Assembly (NCBI RefSeq): GCF_013375555.1
Contig: NZ_JABXWB010000001.1
Coordinates: 992,001 to 1,056,000, forward strand
Reading direction: 5' to 3'
From: Sphingobium sp. EM0848
GTDB lineage: Bacteria; Pseudomonadota; Alphaproteobacteria; Sphingomonadales; Sphingomonadaceae
DNA length: 64,000 nt
Both the position numbers and the translations under genes were made by a program. The notes beneath the pieces are model-generated. The model was not told the DNA's origin. It saw only the letters and a program-made list of their open reading frames with translations, and did not search any database. This document shows, piece after piece, positions 46,679-54,732 of this stretch (the first letter of the stretch is position 1; every line of letters begins with the position of its first letter).

Positions 46679-46757
46679 TGTGGGAACCGGGGGCGGGTGA
46701 CCGCCCTCCGGTGACCCGGTGGGGGACCCGAGAGGATCCCTCCTACTCGATTGCCGG

Positions 46758-47060
46758 TTAGCGGCAGTGACGCTTGCTGTCGATTTCCTTGCCCAGCAAT
46801 GCACCGCCGGCCGCGCCCAGGATCGTGCCGGTGGCACGGTCGCCACGGGTGTCGATCGCACGACCGACCAGCGCACCGCCAACGCCGCCGACGATCAGCC
46901 CCGTCGTGCCGTTGGACTTGCGGCAATACATGCGGCCGTCGCGACCGCGCCATTCGCGATATTCATAGTGACGACGCGCGTTCGCGCCGTCGGTGGGGAC
47001 GGCCATCGATACGGGAATGGCCAGTGAAACGGCGGCCAGCGCCAGAATAGCTTTACGCAT
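46758..47060 (-). CDS. Glycine-zipper 2TM-domain secreted protein
   Basis: 100 aa. Signal peptide 1-26 or so (AILALAAVSLAIPVSMAV), a hydrophilic YREWRGRDGRMYCRK stretch, then two glycine-zipper helices (GLIVGGVGGALVGRAID and GTILGAAGGALLGKEID). Such proteins sit in or near the outer membrane; function unknown. It was probably convergent with the small secreted protein at 42552-42836 before the introns entered between them. Confidence 0.88.
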   Translation of the reverse strand: MRKAILALAAVSLAIPVSMAVPTDGANARRHYEYREWRGRDGRMYCRKSNGTTGLIVGGVGGALVGRAIDTRGDRATGTILGAAGGALLGKEIDSKRHCR

Positions 47061-47429
47061 TTTATCTCCTCCAAAAGGCGTGCTTTGCTGTTCAACCCGT
47101 GCATATTGATCGAGGTTGCATGAACCTGCGACAACGGCGGATCATGCTGTTTTTACTTGGATAAAATTTGAGATAAAGCGACGAAGGCGCGCGATGAAGC
47201 GGCGAAGGACCTTGGCTGATCCCCAGCCGTTCGCCTGAAAAAAATTATCCACAATTATCCACAGCTTTACAGCGAATCCGTCTTCGAAGTGCAAGATTCC
47301 GCTTTTAACGACTCGCTTTTGGTGAGACCATCCATCCTATCGGAAAGGACGGGAGACAGAGAAATCTGGATGCCAAAGTCAGTGAGAAATCAGTGACTTG
47401 AAGGACTTTTCGAGCGTTGGGAAAGAAGC
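47061..47429. other. Gene-free stretch with paired DnaA-box-like sites
   Basis: 369 bp without a supportable gene. The left part should hold the promoter of the glycine-zipper gene. The centre (about 47141-47275) is AT-rich for this genome and holds two exact TTATCCACA motifs. Confidence 0.6.
47245..47263 (+). promoter_or_regulatory. Two consensus DnaA boxes, 1 nt apart
   Basis: TTATCCACA occurs at 47245-47253 and again at 47255-47263, in the same direction. Both match the E. coli-type DnaA consensus exactly. They lie in the 369-bp gene-free stretch. No parA/parB, dnaA, hemE or rho gene is nearby, so a replication origin is not indicated. Confidence 0.6.
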
Positions 47430-47648
47430 ATGGACCGCAAGGAAAATGCGGAAAAGCCGACGGTTCTCAATGGACGGTGCTGTGCACGCACGAAGGTGAA
47501 CGTCGGGCATCGAATAAAGAGAACAGGCTGTGGGAGAACGGCCGCCCGGCCGAGCGAACGGAGCCGACACGATAGAGAAGCCTTTGAGGCAGACCTATCG
47601 CGCGCCGAGTCCGATGATCGCATCTTGAAAGAGAAGCGGATCGAGTGA
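47430..47648 (+). CDS. Small basic hypothetical protein (72 aa)
   Basis: GGGAAAG lies just before ATG 47430... (the ATG itself opens MDRKENAEKPTVLNGRCCAR). The product is hydrophilic and basic, with three Cys in the first half and a charged helix-like end (DREAFEADLSRAESDDRILK). A strong terminator on the same strand follows 12 bp after the stop, which supports a real + strand transcript. No family is recognised. Downstream of the DnaA-box pair. Confidence 0.45.
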   Translation: MDRKENAEKPTVLNGRCCARTKVNVGHRIKRTGCGRTAARPSERSRHDREAFEADLSRAESDDRILKEKRIE

Positions 47649-47660
47649 CGCGACGGAAGT

Positions 47661-47691
47661 GGGGACCGGCAGAAATGTCGGCCCCCATTTT
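47661..47691 (+). terminator. Rho-independent terminator after the 72-aa ORF
   Basis: Stem GGGG-A-CCGGCA (47661-47671) / TGTCGG-CCCC (47676-47685) with GAAA loop and one bulged A, followed by CATTTT. Confidence 0.75.
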
Positions 47692-47738
47692 GCGTTTTGG
47701 GTTTGTCGGGTGAAGCGGCCTGAGGCGAAAAATGCCCT

Positions 47739-48389
47739 TCACGCCAGATTTCGCGCTCGCTCTCTCCAGGCTTCCGCCAGCACCGGCATGTCGGCCAGCA
47801 ATTGGACGGCATCGGGATCGTTCTTGTGACCGCCTCCGATCAATAAGCGGAACAGCCGCGAAATCGGCCAATCGGGCAAGGGACGCTCCAGCAATGTCAT
47901 ATGCAGGCCCGACTCTGCTTCTCCTTCCCGGATAACCCGGAAATAGATTCCGCAGCGCCCTGTCTTGACGACCGTTGCCATCACGTCCCGAGCCCCGAAA
48001 CGGTGGTCCAGCTTCCAGCAAGGTTGCCGCCCATGGCTCACCTCGACCACCGCGCTGCCCAGGGAAAAGCGGTCGCCAAGGCAAATCTCCGCCTCCGTCA
48101 TCCCGCGCGAGGCGATATTCTCGCCAAAGGCGCCCGGCGCATCGAGCAGAGGATGGCCCGGCTTGCGCTCGCGCCACCACTCATAATGGTCCTGCGGATA
48201 GAGATGGATCGCCTTGTCCCAGCCGCCATGGTGCACCGTGTCCGCGACGGCATCGCCCTCAAGCCCCAGCCAGCCGATGCGCACCGCGCCCTCGACGGGT
48301 TTCTTCGCGATGGCGCTATAGTCTCCGTCGCGAAAGGGCAGGGGCGTGCCCGTCAACAGGGCGTCGATGGTCATGAAAGCGTCGGTCAT
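47739..48389 (-). CDS. MOSC domain protein (YiiM-like)
   Basis: 216 aa. MOSC features are GLEGDAVADTVHHGGWDKAIHL, YEWWRERKPGHPL, PGAFGENI, CLGDRFSLGSAVVEVSHGRQPC (Cys shown within the conserved GRxPC) and a 3-alpha C-terminal domain as in YiiM. These proteins handle molybdenum cofactor sulfur or reduce hydroxylated bases; the exact role here is open. ATG 48374 is an alternative start. Confidence 0.9.
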   Translation of the reverse strand: MTDAFMTIDALLTGTPLPFRDGDYSAIAKKPVEGAVRIGWLGLEGDAVADTVHHGGWDKAIHLYPQDHYEWWRERKPGHPLLDAPGAFGENIASRGMTEAEICLGDRFSLGSAVVEVSHGRQPCWKLDHRFGARDVMATVVKTGRCGIYFRVIREGEAESGLHMTLLERPLPDWPISRLFRLLIGGGHKNDPDAVQLLADMPVLAEAWRERARNLA

Positions 48390-48461
48390 ATCTCAAATTG
48401 CCACAGGAACCGGGCGGAGGCCAATGCCGGTCGCCAATGTCGTTTGAAAGCCGCGCAGTCT

Positions 48462-48680
48462 TCAGGCGGCGGATAATTCCGATCCCAGTTTCAGCACCTC
48501 ACCGCCGCTGTCGGTTGTCACCAGATAGGCCGGGTTGCGGTTGGACCCGTTGCGGCGAATGACGGTGCCCTCGATCGTCCGTTCCACATGGCTTTCGAAC
48601 CGCTCGGCGATTCTTCCGCAGCCGACGCCCTGTCCCCAGTTCCACCTGACCCGCTCTCCTTTGCGAAAGCTATCGGTCAT
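48462..48680 (-). CDS. DUF2945 (hypervirulence-associated Tudor-like) protein
   Basis: 72 aa from ATG 48680 (MTDSFRKGERVRWNWGQG), preceded by GGAGAG. The family pattern is FRKGERVRWNWGQGVGCGRI, TVIRRNGSNRNPAYLVTTDSG and VLKLGSEL. Small soluble proteins with a Tudor-like fold; function not known. It is upstream of the MOSC gene on the same strand and may be co-transcribed. Confidence 0.85.
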   Translation of the reverse strand: MTDSFRKGERVRWNWGQGVGCGRIAERFESHVERTIEGTVIRRNGSNRNPAYLVTTDSGGEVLKLGSELSAA

Positions 48681-48805
48681 TTTCAGCATCTCTCCTAACA
48701 GGGGGCAATCGCGCCAGCCGGTCATCATTGCCGCCGTCATGCAAAATTCTTGAGCGGCGTCGGGGTTCCCTTGGGTTTTGCCATCGTCTGGGTTAAGGGC
48801 GGCGG

Positions 48806-49984
48806 ATGGATGTTAAGGGGCTTCGCGTCGCGCTTTTCAGCGGCAATTATAATTATGTCCGCGATGGCGCGAACCAGGCGCTCAATCGCTTCGTCGGCTA
48901 TCTGTTGCGGCAGGGCGCGGCAGTGCGCGTCTATTCCGCCACCACCGATACTCCTGCTTTCGAGCCGACCGGCGATCTGGTCAGCGCGCCTTCCGTCTCG
49001 GTTCCTGGGCGTCGGGAATATCGGATTCCCTATCGTATGTCGGGGGCTGTGCGACGCGATCTGAAGGCTTTTCGACCGAATCTGGTCCATGTCTCCAGTC
49101 CCGATCCGCTCGGTCATCGTGCCGTCGCATGGGCGCGCAACCATGGGCTGCCGGCGGTTGCCTCCGTCCACACGCGGTTCGAAACCTATCCGCGCTATTA
49201 CGGCCTCGCTTTTCTGGAGCCGGTCATCGAATCGCTGCTCCGCCGCTTTTACCGCCGTTGCGACGCCATTGTCGCGCCGTCCGAGTCGATGGCCCAACTC
49301 CTGCGCGAGCAGCGGATGAGTTATGATGTCGGCATCTGGACGCGGGGCATCGACCGGGAGATTTTCAACCCCGGCCGTCGCGACATGGCCTGGCGCCAGT
49401 CGTTCGGCATAGCGGATGACGAACCCGTGATCGGCTTCATTGGCCGGCTGGTGATGGAAAAGGGGCTGGATGTCTTTTCCGACACCATAGACCATCTGAC
49501 GACCAAGAATGTTCGCCACAAGGTGCTGATCGTCGGGGAAGGCCCGGCGCGTGAATGGTTTGAGAATCGGTTGCCGAACGCGGTCTTCACGGGCTTCCAG
49601 AAAGGCGCTGAACTGGGCCGCGCAGTCGCCAGCATGGATATGCTGTTCAACCCCAGCGTCACGGAAACCTTCGGCAATGTGACGCTGGAGGCGATGGCCT
49701 GTGGCCTGCCGACCGTCGCTGCCCGCGCTACCGGCAGCGAAAGCCTTGTCACCGAAGGCGTGACTGGCCGGCTGATCCGGCCCGGTGCCATCACCGCCTT
49801 TGCCGATGCGCTGACCGCCTACTGCACCGATTCCGGCGCAAGGGTCGCCGCCGGGGCCGCCGCCATGTGTGAGGCGGAGCGTTATGGCTGGGATCAGGTG
49901 AACCAGGCGCTGGTCGATACCTATGTCCGCGTCATCCGCCAGCGGGAACATGGTGCGGTCGTTCGTTCCAGCCCCGTACCCTGA
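48806..49984 (+). CDS. Glycosyltransferase family 4-type enzyme
   Basis: 392 aa, GT-B fold. N-terminal domain VALFSGNYNYVRDGANQALN; C-terminal domain with FIGRLVMEKGLDVFSDTID, VGEGPAREWF, the EX7E-type FNPSVTETFGNVTLEAMACG and ATGSESLVTEG. It closely follows the mannosyl-/glucosyltransferase pattern used for glycolipids or polysaccharides. Acceptor and donor cannot be named. It is followed by rarA after 45 bp. Confidence 0.9.
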   Translation: MDVKGLRVALFSGNYNYVRDGANQALNRFVGYLLRQGAAVRVYSATTDTPAFEPTGDLVSAPSVSVPGRREYRIPYRMSGAVRRDLKAFRPNLVHVSSPDPLGHRAVAWARNHGLPAVASVHTRFETYPRYYGLAFLEPVIESLLRRFYRRCDAIVAPSESMAQLLREQRMSYDVGIWTRGIDREIFNPGRRDMAWRQSFGIADDEPVIGFIGRLVMEKGLDVFSDTIDHLTTKNVRHKVLIVGEGPAREWFENRLPNAVFTGFQKGAELGRAVASMDMLFNPSVTETFGNVTLEAMACGLPTVAARATGSESLVTEGVTGRLIRPGAITAFADALTAYCTDSGARVAAGAAAMCEAERYGWDQVNQALVDTYVRVIRQREHGAVVRSSPVP

Positions 49985-50029
49985 CCAAACACATTTCCTG
50001 AAAGCAAAAGCCTTCCTATATCGAGGGCG

Positions 50030-51343
50030 ATGGCTGACCTTTTCGCTCCCGACGATTTGCCCACCACCACTCCGGCGGATGCCCCGCTGGCGGACAAGCT
50101 GCGTCCGCGCACGCTGGCTGATGTGGTGGGACAGGATCATCTGACCGGCCCGGAAGGCGCCATTGGCCGCATGGTCGCCGCCGGGCGCCTTTCCTCGATC
50201 ATCCTCTGGGGGCCGCCGGGCACGGGCAAGACCACCATCTCTCGTCTGCTGGCCGATGCGGTCGGCATGCGTTTCGAGCCGATCTCCGCCGTGTTCTCCG
50301 GTGTGGCCGATCTCAAGAAGGTTTTCGCCGCTGCCAGGGAATATGCCCGGCGTGGCGAAAAGACGCTGCTCTTCGTGGATGAAATCCACCGCTTCAATCG
50401 GGCGCAGCAGGACGGCTTTCTTCCTTTCGTGGAGGACGGCACCGTCACGCTTGTGGGCGCGACCACGGAGAATCCGAGCTTTGAGCTCAACGCCGCGCTC
50501 CTCTCGCGCGCGCAGGTGCTGATCCTGCGTCGCCTTGACGCGGGCGCCCTCGAACAGCTTCTCGACCGTGCCGAAGCGCTGACGGGCCGTCCCCTGCCGC
50601 TGGACCCGGCCGCGCGGGATGCCCTGCTGGCCAGCGCCGATGGTGACGGGCGTTTCCTGCTCAATCAGGTGGAAACCCTCTATTCCATCGATATTCCCGA
50701 ACCGCTGGATTCCGCCGGGCTTTCGGCTTTGCTGCACCGCCGTGTCGCGGTTTACGACAAGGACCGGGAAGGGCATTACAACCTCATCTCGGCGCTTCAC
50801 AAAAGCCTGCGCGGCTCCGACCCGCAGGCCGCGCTCTACTATCTCGCGCGCATGCTGACGGCGGGCGAGGAGCCGCTCTATGTCCTGCGCCGCCTTGTCC
50901 GCTTCGCCGTGGAGGATATTGGCCTTGCCGACCCGCAGGCCGTGGTCCAGTGCCTGGCCGCCAAGGACACATATGAATTTCTCGGCTCTCCCGAAGGCGA
51001 ACTCGCCATCGTGCAGGCTTGCCTCTATTGCGCCACCGCGCCCAAATCGAACGCTGCCTACAGCGCCATGAAATCGGCGTGGAAGTCCGCCCGCGAAACC
51101 GGTTCGCTGATGCCGCCGCAAAACATTCTGAACGCCCCGACCAAGCTCATGAAGACCATCGGCTATGGCAAGGGTTATCACTATGACCATGACGCGGCGG
51201 ACGGCTTTTCCGGCGACAATTATTGGCCGGAGGAGATGCAGCCCCAGACCTTCTATGCGCCAACAGAACGCGGTTTTGAGGCGCGCATTGCCGAACGCAT
51301 CGCCTATTGGAACCGCCTGAGAACCGAACGCCGCGAGCAATGA
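50030..51343 (+). CDS. rarA: Replication-associated recombination protein A
   Basis: 437 aa. AAA+ ATPase with Walker A WGPPGTGKTTISRLLA, Walker B LLFVDEIHRFNRAQQD, sensor 1 LVGATTENPSFELNAALLSR and the RarA/MgsA C-terminal domain (SALHKSLRGSDPQAALYYLA, YKGYHYDHD-like GYHYDHDAADGFSGDNYWP). It acts at stalled replication forks. Its stop overlaps the start of the DUF429-like gene by ATGA. Confidence 0.96.
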   Translation: MADLFAPDDLPTTTPADAPLADKLRPRTLADVVGQDHLTGPEGAIGRMVAAGRLSSIILWGPPGTGKTTISRLLADAVGMRFEPISAVFSGVADLKKVFAAAREYARRGEKTLLFVDEIHRFNRAQQDGFLPFVEDGTVTLVGATTENPSFELNAALLSRAQVLILRRLDAGALEQLLDRAEALTGRPLPLDPAARDALLASADGDGRFLLNQVETLYSIDIPEPLDSAGLSALLHRRVAVYDKDREGHYNLISALHKSLRGSDPQAALYYLARMLTAGEEPLYVLRRLVRFAVEDIGLADPQAVVQCLAAKDTYEFLGSPEGELAIVQACLYCATAPKSNAAYSAMKSAWKSARETGSLMPPQNILNAPTKLMKTIGYGKGYHYDHDAADGFSGDNYWPEEMQPQTFYAPTERGFEARIAERIAYWNRLRTERREQ

Positions 51344-51512
51344 CGCCGCATTTTGCCCGCTATGCCGTGATCGACTGGTCGGGCGCAAAAGGGTCCCGCC
51401 ACAAGGGCATTGCTGTCGCCCTTTGCGAAGCTGGTGACGGCGTTCCCACGCTCCAGCATCCTGAGGGCGGCGGCTTCTGGTCCCGGCAGGCCGTGGCTAG
51501 AGCGGTGAGCGA

Positions 51513-52128
51513 TTAGTTGGACGCATATCCGGCGGCCTTGAAATATTCCCAACATTCTTCGGCAGAATAGAGGTCGCAGATATGTCCGAGAGCCTTCCAT
51601 AGCTCATCGATGGTCCGCGCCCCGATCCGTCGCAGGTGCGATTTCAATTTAGCGAAGGCCATTTCTATTGGGTTCAAATCGGGTGAATAAGCGGGGAGGA
51701 AAAGGATCCACGCACCTCGCTCTTTAAGGCAGGCTTTGACCTTTTCGCTTTTGTGGCTCGACAGATTGTCGGCGATCACAACATCGCCGGGGCTGAGCGT
51801 TGGCGCCAACTGGGTTTCGATATAGGTTTCGAACAGGCGCCGGTTCATCGGTTGGTCGATCACCCACGGGGCAACCAAGCAATCGCAGCGCAGCCCCGCG
51901 ATGAAGGTTTGCGTTTTCCAATGACCGAACGGAGCGCGGGCCTTGAGACGCTCTCCTTTTGGCGCCCGGCCACGAAGCTTGGTCATCTTCGTGGTGGTCG
52001 CCGTCTCATCCAGAAAGACGAGGTGATGAGGCTTTGCGCGCATCTGCGGCTGCCGGTCGAGGCGCCATCGCAGTCGCGCATGAGCGACATCATCGCGTCC
52101 GCACTCGCTGGCCAGCAGCGTTTTTTTT
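51513..52128 (-). CDS. IS630 transposase, catalytic part (ORF B)
   Basis: The frame opens in an A9 run (minus strand) with KTLLASECGRDDVA and carries the DDE residues in VFLDETATTTKM, VIADNLSSHK and SPDLNPIEMAF. It is expressed only by a frame change from ORF A at the A9 run (52121-52129); ATG 52043 is an internal alternative. The stop lies 13 bp from the IS end. Confidence 0.85.
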
Positions 52129-52470
52129 TACCCGATAGCCAGCCTGGATCAGCACCCGCGAGAGGGATGCCGGATGGGCAACTACGCCCGTCTCCGCTGC
52201 AAGCTTGTTGGACAGCTCCGACATGCCGATGTCTGGTTCCCTATCCACCCAGCCCGTCAACCGGGCCATATACGGCGCCAACTTACCAGCGCCGCGTGGC
52301 CGCCCTATTCGTGAAGAAGCAGCCGAACCTGTTCGTTCCACTCGCTGCAACAACTTCACTGCGCAACTCGCGCTCACACCGAAATGGCGGGCCGCCGCCC
52401 GGCGCGAGTGTCCCGCCCTTACGTGCGCCGATATCCGTTCCCGCAAATCAGCCGAATATGCTCTGCCCAT
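52090..52470 (-). CDS. IS630 transposase, DNA-binding part (ORF A)
   Basis: 126 aa: MGRAYSADLRERISAHVRAG, then a helix-turn-helix (HSRRAAARHFGVSASCAVKL) and a second one (DIGMSELSNKLAAETG). It ends VKKNAAGQRVRTR after the A9 run. One fewer A would fuse it in frame to ORF B. Confidence 0.9.
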   Translation of the reverse strand: MGRAYSADLRERISAHVRAGHSRRAAARHFGVSASCAVKLLQRVERTGSAASSRIGRPRGAGKLAPYMARLTGWVDREPDIGMSELSNKLAAETGVVAHPASLSRVLIQAGYRVKKNAAGQRVRTR

Positions 52471-53259
52471 GGTTCACCTCCACAGGCACATGAATCACAA
52501 ATCCGCGCAAAAAGGAATCGTCCGCGATTCCTACTTTGCGCTCACTGCTCTAATTGGTTGATCCGGGCGGCTCATGAGGCACCAACCCTATTTGGCTTCG
52601 ATTTCAGTTTTGCGCCGCCCTATGTCGCGCGCCAAAGCTATCTTCCCGGCGATGACGTGCCGATCAACGGTCCGGCTTTCTGGGCCTATGTCGATGGCAT
52701 CTGTCAGGATGAGGATCTGGGCGCGGCCAGCCTGCTCGAACGCACCCATCGCCGTCATTTCTATTTCGGCAAGGCGGACGGCGCGAAGGCGGACTATATG
52801 CACAATCGCCAGTGCGAAGCCCATTATAACGCGCAGGGCGGCGGCAAGCCCTCCACCGTTTATGACGTCATTGGCGCGGCGCAGGTGGCCAAGGCGAGCT
52901 TTGCGGGGATGCGCCTGCTCCACCATGTCCATGCTCATGTTCCGGTCTGGCCCTTCGACCCGCCGCGCCCGGTCGGCTCGCTGGTCGTGGAAATCTACAC
53001 AAGCATTGCTGCCCGCGCTGCCGGGCGTCCTAAAGGGCGGGCCAAGATGCGCGACCTTGCGGCATTGAACGATGCACTGCTTGCCATCGAATCGCAGCCG
53101 CATGAAGGGCTGCCCCCGGACGATCATGGGGCCGATGCGATTCTCACCGCAGCCTGGCTCCGCCGTGCAGCGCCGCGCCCAAGCCTGTGGACGCCGCCAT
53201 TGTTGACGGAAAAAATAGCAGCAACGGAGGGCTGGACGTTCGGCATCATCTGATAGTAA

Positions 53260-53283
53260 GGCGCGTCCGTCCGAAACGGACGC

Positions 53284-53286
<3 letters not shown>
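53260..53286. other. Perfect hairpin overlapping the 5' end of tRNA-Thr
   Basis: GGCGCGTCCGT (53260-53270) and ACGGACGCGCC (53276-53286), 11 bp with a 5-nt loop. The 3' arm covers the first three bases of the tRNA. It starts 6 bp past the stop of the split DUF429-like gene. No U-tract follows. Confidence 0.65.
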
Positions 53287-53358
<72 letters not shown>

Positions 53359-53365
53359 TTCACTT

Positions 53366-53911
53366 TCACTTGGCGAGTTCGGCCTTGATGGTGGCGATGA
53401 GCGCCGCGTCATCGGGCGCGGTCGTGGGGGCAAAGCGGGCGGCGACCGTGCCGTCCTTGGCGATCACGAATTTCTCGAAATTCCAGAGGACTTCCGGTTC
53501 CGGATTGGGCGTGAGGCCATAGCCCTGAAGCTTTTCGCGGAAGGCGCCCCCCTCGCCCTGCGCTTCGGGCTGGGCGCTGGTGAGCGCGGCGTAGAGCGGG
53601 TGCTTTTCCGGGCCAGAGACGACGATCTTTTCGAACATCGGGAAATCGACGCCGAAATTGGTGGTGCAGAAGGTCGCGATCTCGTCATTGCCGCCCGGTT
53701 CCTGGCCCGCGAAATCATTGGCGGGGAAGCCGGCGACGACCAGACCCTGATCCCTATAGTCGCTGTAGAGCTTTTCGAGGCCCTCATATTGCGGGGTCAG
53801 GCCGCATTTGGAGGCGACATTGACTGCCAGAACGACCTTGCCCGCATAGTCGGCAAGGCTGGCGTCGGCGCCCTTGATGGTCTTGAGGGGGATTTGCTGA
53901 ATATCGGTCAT
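53366..53911 (-). CDS. Glutathione peroxidase (thiol peroxidase, BtuE-like)
   Basis: 181 aa. Peroxidatic Cys in NVASKCGLTPQY, then FPANDFAGQEPG (resolving region) and the WNFEKF Trp/Asn of the catalytic tetrad; Cys replaces selenocysteine as in most bacteria. No signal peptide. It detoxifies peroxides, often with thioredoxin as donor. Separated from the tRNA gene by only 7 bp. Confidence 0.93.
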   Translation of the reverse strand: MTDIQQIPLKTIKGADASLADYAGKVVLAVNVASKCGLTPQYEGLEKLYSDYRDQGLVVAGFPANDFAGQEPGGNDEIATFCTTNFGVDFPMFEKIVVSGPEKHPLYAALTSAQPEAQGEGGAFREKLQGYGLTPNPEPEVLWNFEKFVIAKDGTVAARFAPTTAPDDAALIATIKAELAK

Positions 53912-53945
53912 GTAGCTCTCCTTGGAAATTGAAACTGCCCTGTCA

Positions 53946-54674
53946 TCATATGGCGGCGCCGAACAGCCTTCCTGCGCCAGCGGTTATGGCCATCGCCAGC
54001 ACGCCCCAGAAAGTGACCCGCGCCACGGATCGCACCCAATGGCCGCCGCCCAGCCACGCGCCGATAAGCCCAAGCAGGGCCAGGCAGAGAAGCGAAGTGA
54101 CGACGACGGTGGCGATGGCGGTGGAGCCGGGTCCAATGACCGCGGCAAGCACCGGGAAGATGGCGCCGGCGGCGAAAGTTGCGGCGGAAGTGAGCGCAGC
54201 CTGGATGGGGCGCGCGGTGCTGACTTCGGAAATGCCCAGTTCATCGCGGGCATGGGCTGCCAGCGCGTCGGCCTCCATCAACTGGGTCGCCACCTGCCCG
54301 GCAAGATCGGGCTTGAGGCCGCGCGCGATATAGATGTCGCGCAGTTCTTCCCATTCCACATGGGGTTGCTGGGCTAGAGCTTTCTTTTCCTTGGCCAGAT
54401 CGGCGCGTTCCGTATCGGACTGGGCGCTGACGGAGACATATTCGCCCGCCGCCATGGACATCGCCCCGGCGAAGAGCGCGGCTATGCCTGACAGGAGGAT
54501 CGCGTCGCGCGATGCGCCCGATGCCGCGATGCCCGTCAGCAGGCTGGCGGTCGAGACGATGCCGTCATTGGCGCCCAGCACGGCGGCGCGCAGCCAGCCG
54601 ACGCGATTGACATAATGGACGGCATGATGGCCATCGATCATGTCCCTATCCTGTATCGCGGTGGTCTGTTCCAT
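53946..54674 (-). CDS. VIT1/CCC1-family metal transporter
   Basis: 242 aa. Conserved RAAVLGANDGIVSTASLLTGIA in the first helix, then SGIAALFAGAMSMAAGEYVSVSAQSD, and three further C-terminal helices (SLLCLALLGLIGAWLGG). The family moves Fe2+ or Mn2+ out of the cytosol or into compartments. No ferritin domain is fused. Next to a peroxidase, so an iron/oxidative-stress link is plausible. Confidence 0.9.
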   Translation of the reverse strand: MEQTTAIQDRDMIDGHHAVHYVNRVGWLRAAVLGANDGIVSTASLLTGIAASGASRDAILLSGIAALFAGAMSMAAGEYVSVSAQSDTERADLAKEKKALAQQPHVEWEELRDIYIARGLKPDLAGQVATQLMEADALAAHARDELGISEVSTARPIQAALTSAATFAAGAIFPVLAAVIGPGSTAIATVVVTSLLCLALLGLIGAWLGGGHWVRSVARVTFWGVLAMAITAGAGRLFGAAI

Positions 54675-54732
54675 GCGCCTGTCCCTTGATCGTGCCTATG
54701 GCTATCAAATGACGGGATCGACGCAAGGGCTT

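Larger units (their letters stand above)
44776..46727 (+). mobile_element. Second group II intron nested in the outer intron's domain VI region
   Basis: It begins just after the outer domain V, with GTTGCGCC near 44776, carries about 530 nt of structured leader, its own RT gene and a domain V (46646-46678) with an AGC triad, and ends near an AC at 46727. After it, sequence expected for the outer intron's domain VI resumes (CCGAGAGG ... CTACTCGAT). Both ends are estimates, about plus or minus 15 nt; the 5' motif departs from GUGYG by one inserted base. Confidence 0.6.
42896..46751 (+). mobile_element. Group II intron, IIC-like, probably interrupted by a second intron
   Basis: The 5' end GTGTG (42896-42900, consensus GUGYG) directly follows a terminator T-tract, the usual insertion site of group IIC introns. 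About 400 bp of structured RNA precede the RT gene. A 34-nt domain V follows at 44736-44769. The 3' end is placed at the AT of CTACTCGAT (46751), with a bulged A as branch point; this lies 2 kb past domain V because a second intron appears inserted. The 5' bound is firm; the 3' bound is by motif only. Confidence 0.75.
51500..52550 (-). mobile_element. IS630-family insertion sequence, 1051 bp
   Basis: Terminal inverted repeats read GAGCGGTGAGCG (51500-51511) and, on the complement of the right end, GAGCAGTGAGCG (52539-52550), one mismatch in 12. The element is flanked by TA on both sides (51498-51499 and 52551-52552), the target duplication of this family. Transposase is encoded on the minus strand in two overlapping frames. 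Confidence 0.93.
51340..53253 (+). pseudogene. DUF429-like (RNase H-fold) gene split by IS630
   Basis: ATG 51340 overlaps the rarA stop. The 5' part (51340-51499, HFARYAVIDWSGAKGSRHKG) is cut by the IS at a TA. The 3' part resumes at 52553 and ends at 53253. Joining the two with one TA restores an unbroken 286-codon frame across ...RQAVA-NWLIRAAHEAP. Motifs: IDWSGAKG (first acidic strand), LFGFDFSFAPP and a final DHGADAILTAAWL, the pattern of predicted DUF429 nucleases. As it stands only a ~58-residue N-terminal piece could be made, ending inside the IS. Confidence 0.85.

Noticed and set aside
47061..47429. Chromosomal replication origin
   Set aside because: Only two DnaA boxes and no origin-linked genes (dnaA, hemE, parAB, rho) nearby.
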